Shown here: positions 7,634 to 16,174 of the stretch, piece by piece
Layout of the letters: every line of letters begins with the position of its first letter
Numbering within the stretch: position 1 is the first letter of the stretch
NCBI RefSeq assembly: GCF_900091595.1
Contig: NZ_FMCW01000042.1
Coordinates: 1 to 45,325, forward strand
Source: Micromonospora haikouensis
Lineage (GTDB): Bacteria > Actinomycetota > Actinomycetes > Mycobacteriales > Micromonosporaceae
DNA: 45,325 nt
Direction of reading: 5' to 3'
Notes under the pieces: model-generated
Told to the model about the DNA's origin: nothing
Database searches by the model: none
What the model saw: only the letters and a program-made list of their open reading frames with translations
Program-made: the position numbers and the translations under genes

Positions 7634-9898
7634 TCAACGTGCGGCGGTCGTTGTCGCGGGCTGGTTCACTGCCTCGCCGGCGGTCCCGGCCGCTGGGTGC
7701 CAGCGGAAAAGGCGAAGGCTGTTGAGCACGACGAGCAGGCTGGAGCAGGCCATCGCGGCGGCGGCGAGCATCGGGGTGACCAGACCGACAGCGGCCAGCG
7801 GGATCATCAGGCTGTTGTAGGCGAACGCCCAGAACAGGTTGACCTTGATGGTTCGCAGGGTGGCCCGGGCCAGGGTCAGCGCGTCGACCACGGCGGTGAG
7901 ATCCACGGTGCCGGCATTCGCGCGGACGATCGTGACGTCGCTGGCCTCGATGGCGATGTCGCTGCCGGTCGCGATCGCCACGCCGAGGTCGGCTTCGGCG
8001 AGAGCGGCCGCGTCGTTGACTCCGTCGCCGACCATGGCGACCGTCGCGCCCTCGTCGCGCAGCCGCCGGACGGTGGCAGCCTTCGCTTCGGGCGTGACCT
8101 CGGCAATGACCTCCGTCAACCCAACCTGGGCGGCGAGGCTTCCCGCCGCTGCGAGACTGTCACCGGTCAGCAGGACCGGTCGCAGGCCAAGCGCGCGTAG
8201 CCGTCGTACCGTCGGCCCTGCGGACTCCCGGAGCGCGTCGGCGATGGTGATCCAACCACGAAGCTGCCCGTCCCATGCGACGTAGACCACCGTGTCCGCC
8301 GTGCCCGTCACCTCGTCGACACTGATGCCGTCCAAGGCCAGGAGCCGGGCGTTGCCGATGGTCACCCGGACCTGGTCGACGGTGCCGCGGGCCCCGAGCC
8401 CCGGCTCGGCGCGGAAGCCATCGGCCTGCGGCAGGTCCCGCCCGTGCTCGGCTCCGGCGGCGATCACGATGGCGTGGGCGACCGGATGCTCGGAGCACGC
8501 CTCGACCGCGGCGGCCAAGCGCAGCAGGTCGCTGCTGTTCACCTCGGGGAGGGGATGCACGCCGGTGACCCGCATCCGGCCGGTGGTCAGGGTGCCGGTC
8601 TTGTCGAGCACGATGGTGTCGATGCGACGGGCCGACTCCAGCGCCGCCACTCCGCGGATCAACACACCGAGTTGTGCGCCGCGACCGGTGCCGACGAGCA
8701 GCGCGGTGGGTGTGGCCAGGCCCAGAGCGCACGGACACGCGACGATCAGCACCGCCACGGCAACCCCGACCGCCGTCGCGGTGGGGGCGAGGACCAGCCA
8801 GCCGGCAAAGGTGGCCAGAGCGATCACCAGCACGAACGGGACGAAAATGCCCGCGACCTCGTCAGCGAGGCGCTGAATCCGGGCCTTGCCCGCCTGTGCC
8901 TCGGCCACCAGCCGGGTGATCTGCGCGAGCCGCGTGTCGGCACCGACCCGACTCGCCCGCACGACGAGCCGACCGCCGGTGTTCACCGTGGCACCCGTCA
9001 CCGCTGAACCGGGGCCCACCTCGACCGGGACGCTCTCCCCGGTCAGCAGGGCGACGTCGACCGCGCTCACACCAGCCTCGACCACCCCGTCGGTGGCGAC
9101 CTTCTCACCCGGGCGGACCACGAACAAATCACCGACCCGCAGGTCGGTGATCGGGGTTCGCCGTTCGGTGCCGTTCGCGTCGAGGACGGCGACATCCTTC
9201 GCGCCCAACTGGGCGAGGGAACGCACGGCAGAACCAGCGCGGTACCGGGCTCGTGCCTCCAGCCACCGCCCGGCCAGGAGAAACGTCACCAGAGCCGCGC
9301 CGACCTCGAAATAAAGCGGGTGGTCGTGCCCGGAAAACCAGGACAGGCTCATCCGCATGCCTGGCCGACCGGCGGGTGTGCCCAGCAGCGCCCACAGGCT
9401 CCACAGGAAGGACACCAACGCGCCGAGGGAGACCAGCGTGTCCATCGTGGCGGCACCGTGGCGGGCGTTGGCCAGCGCCGCCCGGTGGAACGGCCAACCC
9501 GCCCAGGCCACGACCGGCGCGGTCAGCGTCGCGACCACCCACTGCCAGTACGGGAACTGGGCTGCTGGTGTCATCGAGACCACCACTACCGGGGCGGCGA
9601 ACGCCGCCGCGACGAGCAGCCGTCGCCCCATGTCGTCGGTGGCCTGGTCTTCGTCCTCAGCACTGGTCGCCGGCGCGGGCGGCCGGGCGGTGTAGCCCAT
9701 CGCGGTCACGGTCGCCACCAGGTCCGGCACCTCAACAGCCGGGTCGTGCTCCACGGTGGCAGTGGCGGTGGCGAAGTTGACCGTGGCCCGCACGCCGTCG
9801 ATCCGGTTGAGCTTGCGCTCGATGCGGTTGGCGCAGGCCGCGCAGGTCATGCCCCCGATCGTCAGCGATGTGAGGAGCTGGTCGAGGGTGGTGGTCAC
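7634..9898 (-). CDS. copA: Cu(I)-translocating P1B-type ATPase
   Basis: Copper-exporting ATPase of 754 aa. It has an N-terminal heavy-metal domain with GMTCAAC (residues 16-22), phosphatase motif TGES (286-289), intramembrane CPC (388-390) typical of Cu+ pumps, phosphorylation motif DKTGT (432-436), SEHP in the nucleotide domain and GDGVND in the hinge. Eight membrane helices are expected. I chose GTG 9898 because it overlaps the copZ stop (GTGA) and precedes the metal-binding domain directly; the open frame further upstream is low-quality sequence. Coupling to copZ means chaperone and pump are made together. Confidence 0.95.
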   Translation of the reverse strand: MTTTLDQLLTSLTIGGMTCAACANRIERKLNRIDGVRATVNFATATATVEHDPAVEVPDLVATVTAMGYTARPPAPATSAEDEDQATDDMGRRLLVAAAFAAPVVVVSMTPAAQFPYWQWVVATLTAPVVAWAGWPFHRAALANARHGAATMDTLVSLGALVSFLWSLWALLGTPAGRPGMRMSLSWFSGHDHPLYFEVGAALVTFLLAGRWLEARARYRAGSAVRSLAQLGAKDVAVLDANGTERRTPITDLRVGDLFVVRPGEKVATDGVVEAGVSAVDVALLTGESVPVEVGPGSAVTGATVNTGGRLVVRASRVGADTRLAQITRLVAEAQAGKARIQRLADEVAGIFVPFVLVIALATFAGWLVLAPTATAVGVAVAVLIVACPCALGLATPTALLVGTGRGAQLGVLIRGVAALESARRIDTIVLDKTGTLTTGRMRVTGVHPLPEVNSSDLLRLAAAVEACSEHPVAHAIVIAAGAEHGRDLPQADGFRAEPGLGARGTVDQVRVTIGNARLLALDGISVDEVTGTADTVVYVAWDGQLRGWITIADALRESAGPTVRRLRALGLRPVLLTGDSLAAAGSLAAQVGLTEVIAEVTPEAKAATVRRLRDEGATVAMVGDGVNDAAALAEADLGVAIATGSDIAIEASDVTIVRANAGTVDLTAVVDALTLARATLRTIKVNLFWAFAYNSLMIPLAAVGLVTPMLAAAAMACSSLLVVLNSLRLFRWHPAAGTAGEAVNQPATTTAAR

Positions 9899-10107
9899 GC
9901 CGGGCTGCCGGCCAGTTCGAAGCCGGCCTCGTCTACCGCCCGTTGAACCTCGGCCAGCGGCAATGCCTCGGCGCTGCGAATGGTGACACGACCCGCCTCG
10001 ACATCGACCTCGACGGTCTGAACGCCCGACAATGCGGTGAGTTCGGAGGTGACGGACTGGGCGCAGTGCCCGCAGGTCATACCCCGAACCTGGTACGTGG
10101 ATTGCAC
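9895..10107 (-). CDS. copZ: CopZ-like copper chaperone
   Basis: A single heavy-metal-associated domain of 70 aa with the Cu(I) site GMTCGHC near residues 9-15 and a beta-alpha-beta-beta-alpha-beta pattern. It starts at GTG 10107 behind AGAGGA. It would carry cytosolic Cu(I) to CopA, with which it overlaps by 4 nt. The 168 nt upstream to the next gene hold the promoter; I saw no convincing CsoR or CueR operator. Confidence 0.93.
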   Translation of the reverse strand: MQSTYQVRGMTCGHCAQSVTSELTALSGVQTVEVDVEAGRVTIRSAEALPLAEVQRAVDEAGFELAGSPA

Positions 10108-10275
10108 GATGTCCTCTTTCGATCAGCCGGATCCGCACGATGTGCGGCGGAGAACGGGCGGCACCCTGCCCTGGTGTCGACCCTGGGTGACGCACCGCGG
10201 ATGGTCCTGCGGTGGCGTGTCCCGGCTCCGCACCATGGTACGCGGAAAATGTCGACGCGGTTCAGCGGATCGTGC

Positions 10276-11187
10276 TCATTCACCCGACATCTGATCGAGA
10301 ACCAGCAGAGTCTCTCGACGCAGTGTGCCGCGCTGGACGTCGCGCTCCCGAGTGGAGAGGGCGGCTTCCAGCACGTGTGCGTCGAGAAGGGGGCGGTGCA
10401 CGCACGATCCGGCGGGCCCGGGAACGGGAGACGACTGAGCGCGTACGAGCCGGAGGCGGTGCGCCTTGCTGTTTCGTCCGACCGTACGGGGCAGCGGCGG
10501 GCCGGGGCCGAGGATCTCGTCCAGCCCGGTGGGAGAGAGCAGCATCGACGTGCCGAAGCTGACGGATTCTCCGTCGGCGAGCCGGCGGGCGATGTGGCCC
10601 GAGTGTTGCTGGCTGGACCCGAGTAGGTCGAGTCGGCAGCGCACGGCCATTCTCAGCCGGTGCGCGACGAGCGGGCCCGTGATGGTGGCCGGTGTCTCGG
10701 CGGCGGGTGGCGTCCAGTACTGCTCGTCGCGAACCGCTCCGTCGTCGTACAGCAGCGCCCCGGTAGCCTCGGGCAGGAGGATCGCGGCAGCTTTCCCGGG
10801 ACGGGTGCCTGCGACCCCATCACCGAGCCAGAGCCGGCAGACTCCCGCCACATCGCCGGCGACGTACGTGCCGTACGGCGCGCGGACGAAGGTGAGGTAG
10901 CTGCCGGGCAGTCGAGCCAGCGCGCCGAACGCATGACGCCGCACGGCCTGGTTGACCTGCTCGGTGAGGAGTCGGGGTGACAGGGGGCAGGGACCGAGCA
11001 GGACCATCCGGAAGCCCGGAACGTCGATCTGGTGCACCGCCCGCTGTGGCCACCAGCCGGTGAGCCAAGGGTTGCCGGAGATCGGATCGAGCACGGTCCG
11101 GCGGGGACCTGGCGACCGGTCGTCGATGGCGTCCGAGGGGCGGTGGCTCATCACCCAGCATCGGGTGCCGGGGATGGCGGACGTCAA
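10276..11187 (-). CDS. Protein resembling the N-terminal domain of asparagine synthetase / lasso cyclase
   Basis: A 303-aa protein. About residues 35-125 (NPWLTGWWP, MVLLGPCPLS, LARLPGSYLTFVRAPYGTYVAGDVAGVCRLW) resemble the class II amidotransferase-like N-terminal domain of asparagine synthetase homologues in lasso-peptide clusters. The expected ATP-binding SGGLDS domain is absent: the remaining ~170 residues show no motif I recognise and the protein is about half the usual length. It begins 1 nt after the small Cys-rich gene's stop, so the two form one transcription unit. It could be a divergent stand-alone domain, a decayed cyclase or something unrelated. Codon use looks genuine. Confidence 0.45.
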   Translation of the reverse strand: MTSAIPGTRCWVMSHRPSDAIDDRSPGPRRTVLDPISGNPWLTGWWPQRAVHQIDVPGFRMVLLGPCPLSPRLLTEQVNQAVRRHAFGALARLPGSYLTFVRAPYGTYVAGDVAGVCRLWLGDGVAGTRPGKAAAILLPEATGALLYDDGAVRDEQYWTPPAAETPATITGPLVAHRLRMAVRCRLDLLGSSQQHSGHIARRLADGESVSFGTSMLLSPTGLDEILGPGPPLPRTVGRNSKAHRLRLVRAQSSPVPGPAGSCVHRPLLDAHVLEAALSTRERDVQRGTLRRETLLVLDQMSGE

Positions 11188-11188
11188 T

Positions 11189-11401
11189 CTAGGCGGAGGC
11201 CACGTCGTCCAGCGCGCCCGAGCGGGCGAGGCCGACGATGTCGCTGAGCTGGCCGCCGCTGAGTCGGATCGCGTTGCCGAAATCGTCGGTGATGACGACT
11301 CGCTGCTCGGCGGGCGCCTCGGGATCGATGTACAGCTCCGGGCATCCGCAGTTGCAGTTGCCGCACAGGGTGAGCACGTGTACCAGGCCGTCGGCTGCCA
11401 T
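11189..11401 (-). CDS. Small Cys-rich protein (CGNCNCGCP motif)
   Basis: A 70-aa protein starting at ATG 11401 behind GGAGG. A longer GTG-started form from 11434 lacks a ribosome site. It has a short N-terminal strand, a Cys cluster CGNCNCGC (C-x2-C-x-C-x-C), an EAPAEQRVVITDDFGN segment and a final amphipathic helix. Four cysteines in nine residues suggest a metal or Fe-S site, or substrates for modification. No signal peptide is seen. Given the downstream asparagine-synthetase-like partner and nearby copper genes, it could be a metal-binding protein or a RiPP-type precursor; I cannot decide. Confidence 0.6.
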   Translation of the reverse strand: MAADGLVHVLTLCGNCNCGCPELYIDPEAPAEQRVVITDDFGNAIRLSGGQLSDIVGLARSGALDDVASA

Positions 11402-11559
11402 GTGGGCCTCCACTCGTCGGGCGTCGCTGTTCACGCTAGAGCGGGTCGATGCGTTTCTGCCGTGACCGCTCGGCGTTTGTCAGCGGGCGACTATTCCTCA
11501 CGAGTCGGGAACCCGGTGGTGGTGCTGTCCGACTACCTCTGATTGTGTGGGTGGTCGGG

Positions 11560-12279
11560 CTACCGACGTGGCTTGCCGAGGGCCCGGTTGAGTAGACCCA
11601 GCAGCAGCGCCGCCGCACCGAGGACGACACCGGCCACGGCGACGGCCAGCGCGACCCCGGCTGGCCGGTCAGCGGCGGCCGCCGGCGGGGCTGCGGTGAT
11701 CGGCATCCCGTGTTCGTCGACGCCGCTGGCCGCCGCCTCGGTCAGGCGTAGGACGATGGCGGGGTTCTCCGGCTCGGGGCCGCCCGCCTGGGGTTCCTCG
11801 ATCCAGCGGGAGATGACGCCGTCGGCGTACGTCTGGAGAGCCTTGAACACGATCCGGTCGCCGGTGGTGGGCAACGGGCCCACGGAGACGCTGAACTCCT
11901 GGAACTGGTTGCCGTCGATGGCGTCCTCGGCGGTTGCCGCCGTCCAGGTCACCGAGGTGATCGCCTCGGTCACCGTTGCCGAGCCGACCTTGACCGGCGC
12001 GGCCAGTGGACCGTCCTCGACGGTCGCCCGCCACCCGGCCAGCTTGTGGACCGCCGCCGAGGTGATAGGCGTGGTCTCGGGCATCACGATGCGTACGCTT
12101 GTCGTCGCCGCTTCGGCGCGCTCGTTGGGTACCCGGAAGGTCAGGGTGGTGAACCCACCCGGCGAGGCCTGGGCGGGGCTTACCGAGACGTGCGCCTGCG
12201 CCGGGCCGACCGGCGCGATCGCGATCGCCGCTCCCGCGAGCAACGCCAGGGCGATCCGGCCCAGTACATGCCGTCGCAT
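11560..12279 (-). CDS. YcnI-like DUF1775 exported copper-binding protein
   Basis: A 239-aa protein with a Sec signal ending AQA, which leaves His30 (HVSVSP) as the first mature residue, the ligand of the known YcnI monohistidine Cu(II) brace. The DUF1775 domain covers about 30-170, with TLTFRVPNE and VTWTA segments. A C-terminal transmembrane helix (about 205-230) anchors it outside. ATG 12279 is preceded by AGGAGG. In Bacillus, ycnI lies with the CopCD fusion ycnJ; here it is about 7.5 kb from copC but probably belongs to the same copper system. Confidence 0.88.
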   Translation of the reverse strand: MRRHVLGRIALALLAGAAIAIAPVGPAQAHVSVSPAQASPGGFTTLTFRVPNERAEAATTSVRIVMPETTPITSAAVHKLAGWRATVEDGPLAAPVKVGSATVTEAITSVTWTAATAEDAIDGNQFQEFSVSVGPLPTTGDRIVFKALQTYADGVISRWIEEPQAGGPEPENPAIVLRLTEAAASGVDEHGMPITAAPPAAAADRPAGVALAVAVAGVVLGAAALLLGLLNRALGKPRR

Positions 12280-12323
12280 CGTTCATCTCCTCCTGCTGGG
12301 CGTGCCTTCGCTGGCAGCGGCGG

Positions 12324-13870
12324 CTATCGCACGATGTTCATCATGGCGGGGAGCCCGTCGGGTGGCGTGTTGGGGGTGCGCCAGGCGATGTGGGCGTCCG
12401 GTCGTACCAGGAGGCCACCGGTGTCGTGCAGGCCGCACTGGTCGAGGAAGACCGTCCGCGCAGATGGCGACATCACCCGGTCGAGGTGGTGGACGGTCAG
12501 CGGAAACCCGACCTTCTGCTGCGCGGTCGAGGCCAGCCTGCGGCGGGGCCGGCGAGCAGGGTGAAACCGTCGCCTGCGACCAGGTCGAGGGTGGACCGGG
12601 TCTGTTCCGGGTCGAGCCAGACGTGGGGGAGACGGTGGCCTGGCCGGCCGGTGGGGACGTAGTCGGCCACCGGATCCCCGGCAGGCGGGTCGGTGCCGTC
12701 GGCGGTGACGGCGGCGGAGGTGTAGTGGTAGCCGAGGACGAGTCCCTCGCTGGGCCGGCCCCGCGGTGGCGCTCCGGTGTGGCGCGCGTCGATGGTGTCG
12801 GTCAACCGCAGGTGGCTCTCGACGGCGCTGGCGAGCGCGACCGGTCGGCGTTCGGGATCGTAGGTGTCGAGCAGGGCCGGAGCGGCCCAGCCGTGATGGA
12901 CGGCGGCGAGTTTCCAGGCCAGGTTGTCGGCGTCGGCGATGCCGCAGTTCATCCCGAAGCCGCCGTACGGGGTGGTGACATGGGCGGCGTCACCGGCGAG
13001 GAACACCGGGCCGTGTCTGAACCGGTCGGCGACCTGTGCCGAGGCGTGCCACACCTGCCGGCCGACCAGGCCGACGGCGAGGTCGGGCAGACCGGCGGCG
13101 GCACGGATCAACGCGACGCAGTCGCCGTCGTCGAGACGATCGAGGTCAACCTCGTCACCGTCGGCGACGAGGTTGAACAGCCACCGGCGCTGGTTGTCGA
13201 CGGCGAGGAACGCGCCGTGCAGGCCCGGTTGGTCGATCGTGTAGACGGCGCACGGCCGATCGGCGATGTGCTGGCCCAGGTCGGCGTCGAGAAGGATGTT
13301 CAGGTTGCGGGAAACGCCGGACGGACCGGCCATCGCGATGCCGACCCGCCCGCGAATCCCGCTACGGGCACCGTCCGCAGCCACGAGGTACCGCGCACGA
13401 AGCCGCTCATGATGCCCGCCGGCTGACATCTCCACGGTGACCCCGTCGGGGCCTACGGTGAGGTCGACGAGTTCCGTGCCGAACCGGATCCGCCCAGGCT
13501 GGAGCCGTTGCGCGTGCGCGCGGAGCAGCGGTTCGAGGCGGTCCTGCGAGCAGAGCAGCGTGTAGGTGGGGCTGGGCACCGCCGGCCGAGCGCCCGGGCC
13601 GGTGACGATGCGTCTGCCGGACGGGTCGGTGAGGGTGCGGCCGAAGTAGAAGGCCAGATGCTCGCGGGGCAGGCCGACAGCGGTGACGTCCTCCTCAATC
13701 CCCCATGAGCGGTAGATCTCCATGCTGCGGATGCTCAACGCCCGCCCCTTGGGGAAGGCCGCGGTGTCCGAGTGACGCTCGACCAGGGTAGCCGCAACGC
13801 CCAGCTGGGCGAGCCGGATCGCCAGGCCCAAGCCGGTCGGACCACCGCCGACGATGACCACGGGAACCAC
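12324..13870 (-). pseudogene. FAD-dependent aromatic monooxygenase (PheA/TfdB type), frameshifted near the 3' end
   Basis: Class A flavin monooxygenase. It has the Rossmann GGGPTGLGLA motif at the start, the DG-type ARYLVAADGARSGIR segment and the FAD ribityl site GPVFLAGDAAHVTTPYGGFGMN. The first frame stops at 12497 after LLAGPAAGW followed by 9 atypical residues. The family's thioredoxin-like C-terminus (STAQQKVGFPLTVHHLDRV, then LVRPDAHIAWR) continues in another frame to the stop at 12324. One base is missing around 12525-12535 on the plus strand. GTG 13870 follows GGAGGA. If repaired it would be about 515 aa, normal for the family. A sequencing error would restore it as functional. Confidence 0.8.
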
Positions 13871-13943
13871 TCGTCCTCCTGATGATAGGGGCCGGTGGAG
13901 GTGCGACCGCCGCACCCCCACCGGCCGGACCGACCTGCGTCGC

Positions 13944-14732
13944 TCAGGGTTTGAGCGCCGCAGTCAGTCGTTCAGTGTTGGTCTTGAACACCCCGAGCAG
14001 GTCCAGGTCGGTGCCGGGGTAGTTGACGACATCGACGCGGGTGGTGCCGGGGATGTCGGGATTGGCGCCGGGCAGGTGCGCGTTGGCCAGCACAAGGGTC
14101 GGCTTCTTCGCAGTCAGCTCGGCGAGCTGGCTCGGGGTGACCGGTTGCGGCCCATACGTGCCGACCACACTGATGCCGGCGAAGTCGCCCCAGTACGCCA
14201 TGAACAGGTGCGACACCGCGGTCGGCGCCGGGTTGGGGAGGGCAGCCTTCGTCTGTGCGGACAGCTTCGCGTACTCGGTGGTGAAGGTGGAGTTCCAGGC
14301 GGTCGCCGCGTCGCCGGTGCCGAACAGGCCGGCGAGCCGGGAAACCTCCGAGGTGATCTTGCCGGGGGTGTTCTCCAGCTGCACGGTGACGAGCTTGCCG
14401 GTGCCGCCGGCCGCGTCCTTGAGCCGGGCGGCGAAGCCATCGAACTCGGCGTACAGGATGTAGTCGGCGCCAGCGACGGCGGCGAGGTCGCTGGGCTTGG
14501 GGTCGTAGTCCGGTGGGTGCTGCACGTTGGCCGGAGCGACCACGGTGATGTCGGTCGCCCCGGCAGCCTTGGCCAGTGCGCCGACCCAACTGGTGGAGGC
14601 GACCACCTTCGGCCCCTTCGCCGCCGGCGTCGCGCTGCTGGCCGGTGCCGCGTCGTCAGTGCTGCCACACCCGCTGGCCAGCAGCGACAGGGTCGCCACC
14701 GCGGTCAGTGCGGCGGCCCGGATCAATCGCAT
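13944..14732 (-). CDS. Metal ABC transporter substrate-binding lipoprotein (ZnuA/TroA type)
   Basis: Cluster A-I solute-binding protein of about 262 aa with lipobox LLASGC. Likely ligands include His in VQHPPDYDPKPSD, which matches the HPHEYEP loop of ZnuA, and His in AVSHLFMAYWGD. There is no His-rich loop. Family members bind Zn(II) or Mn(II) at the cell surface; which metal cannot be read here. I preferred ATG 14732 over the adjacent GTG 14735 for spacing to GGAG. It overlaps the permease gene by 77 nt, so the order ATPase-permease-lipoprotein is one operon. Confidence 0.85.
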   Translation of the reverse strand: MRLIRAAALTAVATLSLLASGCGSTDDAAPASSATPAAKGPKVVASTSWVGALAKAAGATDITVVAPANVQHPPDYDPKPSDLAAVAGADYILYAEFDGFAARLKDAAGGTGKLVTVQLENTPGKITSEVSRLAGLFGTGDAATAWNSTFTTEYAKLSAQTKAALPNPAPTAVSHLFMAYWGDFAGISVVGTYGPQPVTPSQLAELTAKKPTLVLANAHLPGANPDIPGTTRVDVVNYPGTDLDLLGVFKTNTERLTAALKP

Positions 14733-15540
14733 CACGTGCTCCTTCAGGAATCAGATAGGTGAGCAGGGTCAACGTCCCCGCCACCAGAACGAGGACAGGA
14801 CCAGGTGGCTGGTCGATCAGCAGGGCCACGGCGAACCCGGCGGTGTTGCCGACCACCCCGAGCACGACGGCCCAGAGCACTATCGACCGCAGCGATCGGC
14901 CGAGGTTGCGGGCACCCAGCGCCGGAAGAACGGTCAGCGCGTCGACCAGCAGCGCGCCCGTCAGCCGGATCGACGCGCCGATCGCCACGGCGACGACGAC
15001 AAGCAGCGCCAGCAGCAGCGGCCCGGCGGCGACACCGGAGCACAGCGCCAACTCCCGGTCGAACAGCAACAGCGCGAGCTGCCGCCGCCACCGCCAGAAC
15101 AGGACGTGCACCACGACGGTCAGCGCGCCCAGGACGATCAGGTCGATCTCGCGGGTGGCGAGGATCGATCCCCAGAGCAGCTCGAACGCCCCGGTAGCGT
15201 TGACCCCGGACACCGACAACACGAGCAGGGCGGCGGCGATGGCGAAGGTCATCAGCAGGCCCATCGCCCCGGGCAGGCCAGTCGGCCGCCGGGCCAGCGG
15301 GGCGACGCCCGCGCCGGCGAGGGCGCACGCGGCGAGGCCACAGAGCATGGGGTCGAGGCCGGCGAGCAGGCCGACAGCGATGCCGAGTAGCGCCACGTGC
15401 ATCATCGCGAACCGCACGGCGATGATGTCCAAGCCGATGATGAACACCCCGACGATCGGAAGGCCGACGGCGGCGATCAGCAGGCCGATCGCGGAGCGCT
15501 GCACGGCCGGCAGAGAGAGCAGGTCGAGGAAGCCGTCCAC
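14656..15540 (-). CDS. Metal ABC transporter permease (ABC-3 family)
   Basis: Integral membrane permease of 294 aa with eight or so helices and the ABC-3 signature around LLVDALTVLPALGARNLGRS (transmembrane coupling segment). The last ~27 residues (after TLLTYLIPEGA) lie inside the signal peptide region of the next gene in another frame, an unusually long overlap; that polar tail may be a read-on rather than conserved sequence. It starts at GTG 15540, 4 nt after the ATPase stop. Confidence 0.86.
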   Translation of the reverse strand: MDGFLDLLSLPAVQRSAIGLLIAAVGLPIVGVFIIGLDIIAVRFAMMHVALLGIAVGLLAGLDPMLCGLAACALAGAGVAPLARRPTGLPGAMGLLMTFAIAAALLVLSVSGVNATGAFELLWGSILATREIDLIVLGALTVVVHVLFWRWRRQLALLLFDRELALCSGVAAGPLLLALLVVVAVAIGASIRLTGALLVDALTVLPALGARNLGRSLRSIVLWAVVLGVVGNTAGFAVALLIDQPPGPVLVLVAGTLTLLTYLIPEGARDAIDPGRRTDRGGDPVAAGQRVWQH

Positions 15541-15544
15541 GGGG

Positions 15545-16174
15545 TCAGATCACCCGCAGCTTCCCGGCCGCCATCTCGGCCACCCGGTCGCAGGCCCGGG
15601 TCATCGCCCGGTCGTGGGAGACCACGACCACCGTCACCGGGAGCTTCGCCAACAGGGTGGCGACCTGTTCCTGGCCGTCGAAATCCAGTGCGGCGGTGGG
15701 CTCGTCGGCGAACAACGCCCGCGCCCCGGCGGTCACCGCGCCGAGCGCGCGCGCCAGGAACACCCGCTGCAACTGCCCGCCGGAGAGGGTGTGCAGGGGG
15801 CGGCGGCCGAGCCCGCCGACGTCGAGCTGCCTGGCTGCCGCACGGGCGGCGTCGGGATGCCCACCGCTGTCGAGCAGTTCGTCGACCAGCAGCGGGAAGC
15901 GGCCCGGCGCAAGGCGTTGCGGCACCCAGGCCACGTCCCGACGTCGGCGCGCCCATTCGACGCCGCTGCGGGCCGATTCGCCGCCCACGGTGACCGTGCC
16001 GGCAGCGGTGGGGTGTAGGCCGAGCGCGGCCCTCAGCAGGGTCGTCTTGCCGGAACCGTTCGCCCCGGTGAGGGCCACGTGTTCGCCGGCGGCCACGTCG
16101 AGGTCGACCGCGTCGACTGCGGTATGCCGTCCGTAGCGGCAGGTGACGGTCGTGAAGGTGATAGCAGCGGTCAC
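15545..16174 (-). CDS. Metal ABC transporter ATP-binding protein
   Basis: ABC ATPase of 209 aa with Walker A GANGSGKTT, Q-loop VPQRL, signature LSGGQLQR, Walker B ALFADEPTAALD and switch His in VVVVSHD. I chose GTG 16174 because it overlaps the ligase stop by 4 nt (GTGA) and sits right before the first beta strand. With the permease and lipoprotein it makes a complete Zn/Mn-type importer, translationally coupled to an acyl-CoA ligase gene. Confidence 0.9.
   Translation of the reverse strand: MTAAITFTTVTCRYGRHTAVDAVDLDVAAGEHVALTGANGSGKTTLLRAALGLHPTAAGTVTVGGESARSGVEWARRRRDVAWVPQRLAPGRFPLLVDELLDSGGHPDAARAAARQLDVGGLGRRPLHTLSGGQLQRVFLARALGAVTAGARALFADEPTAALDFDGQEQVATLLAKLPVTVVVVSHDRAMTRACDRVAEMAAGKLRVI

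Noticed and set aside
10108..10275. CsoR or CueR operator upstream of copZ
   Set aside because: Only a 4-bp CACC/GGTG inverted repeat was seen near 10172-10186; too short to call.
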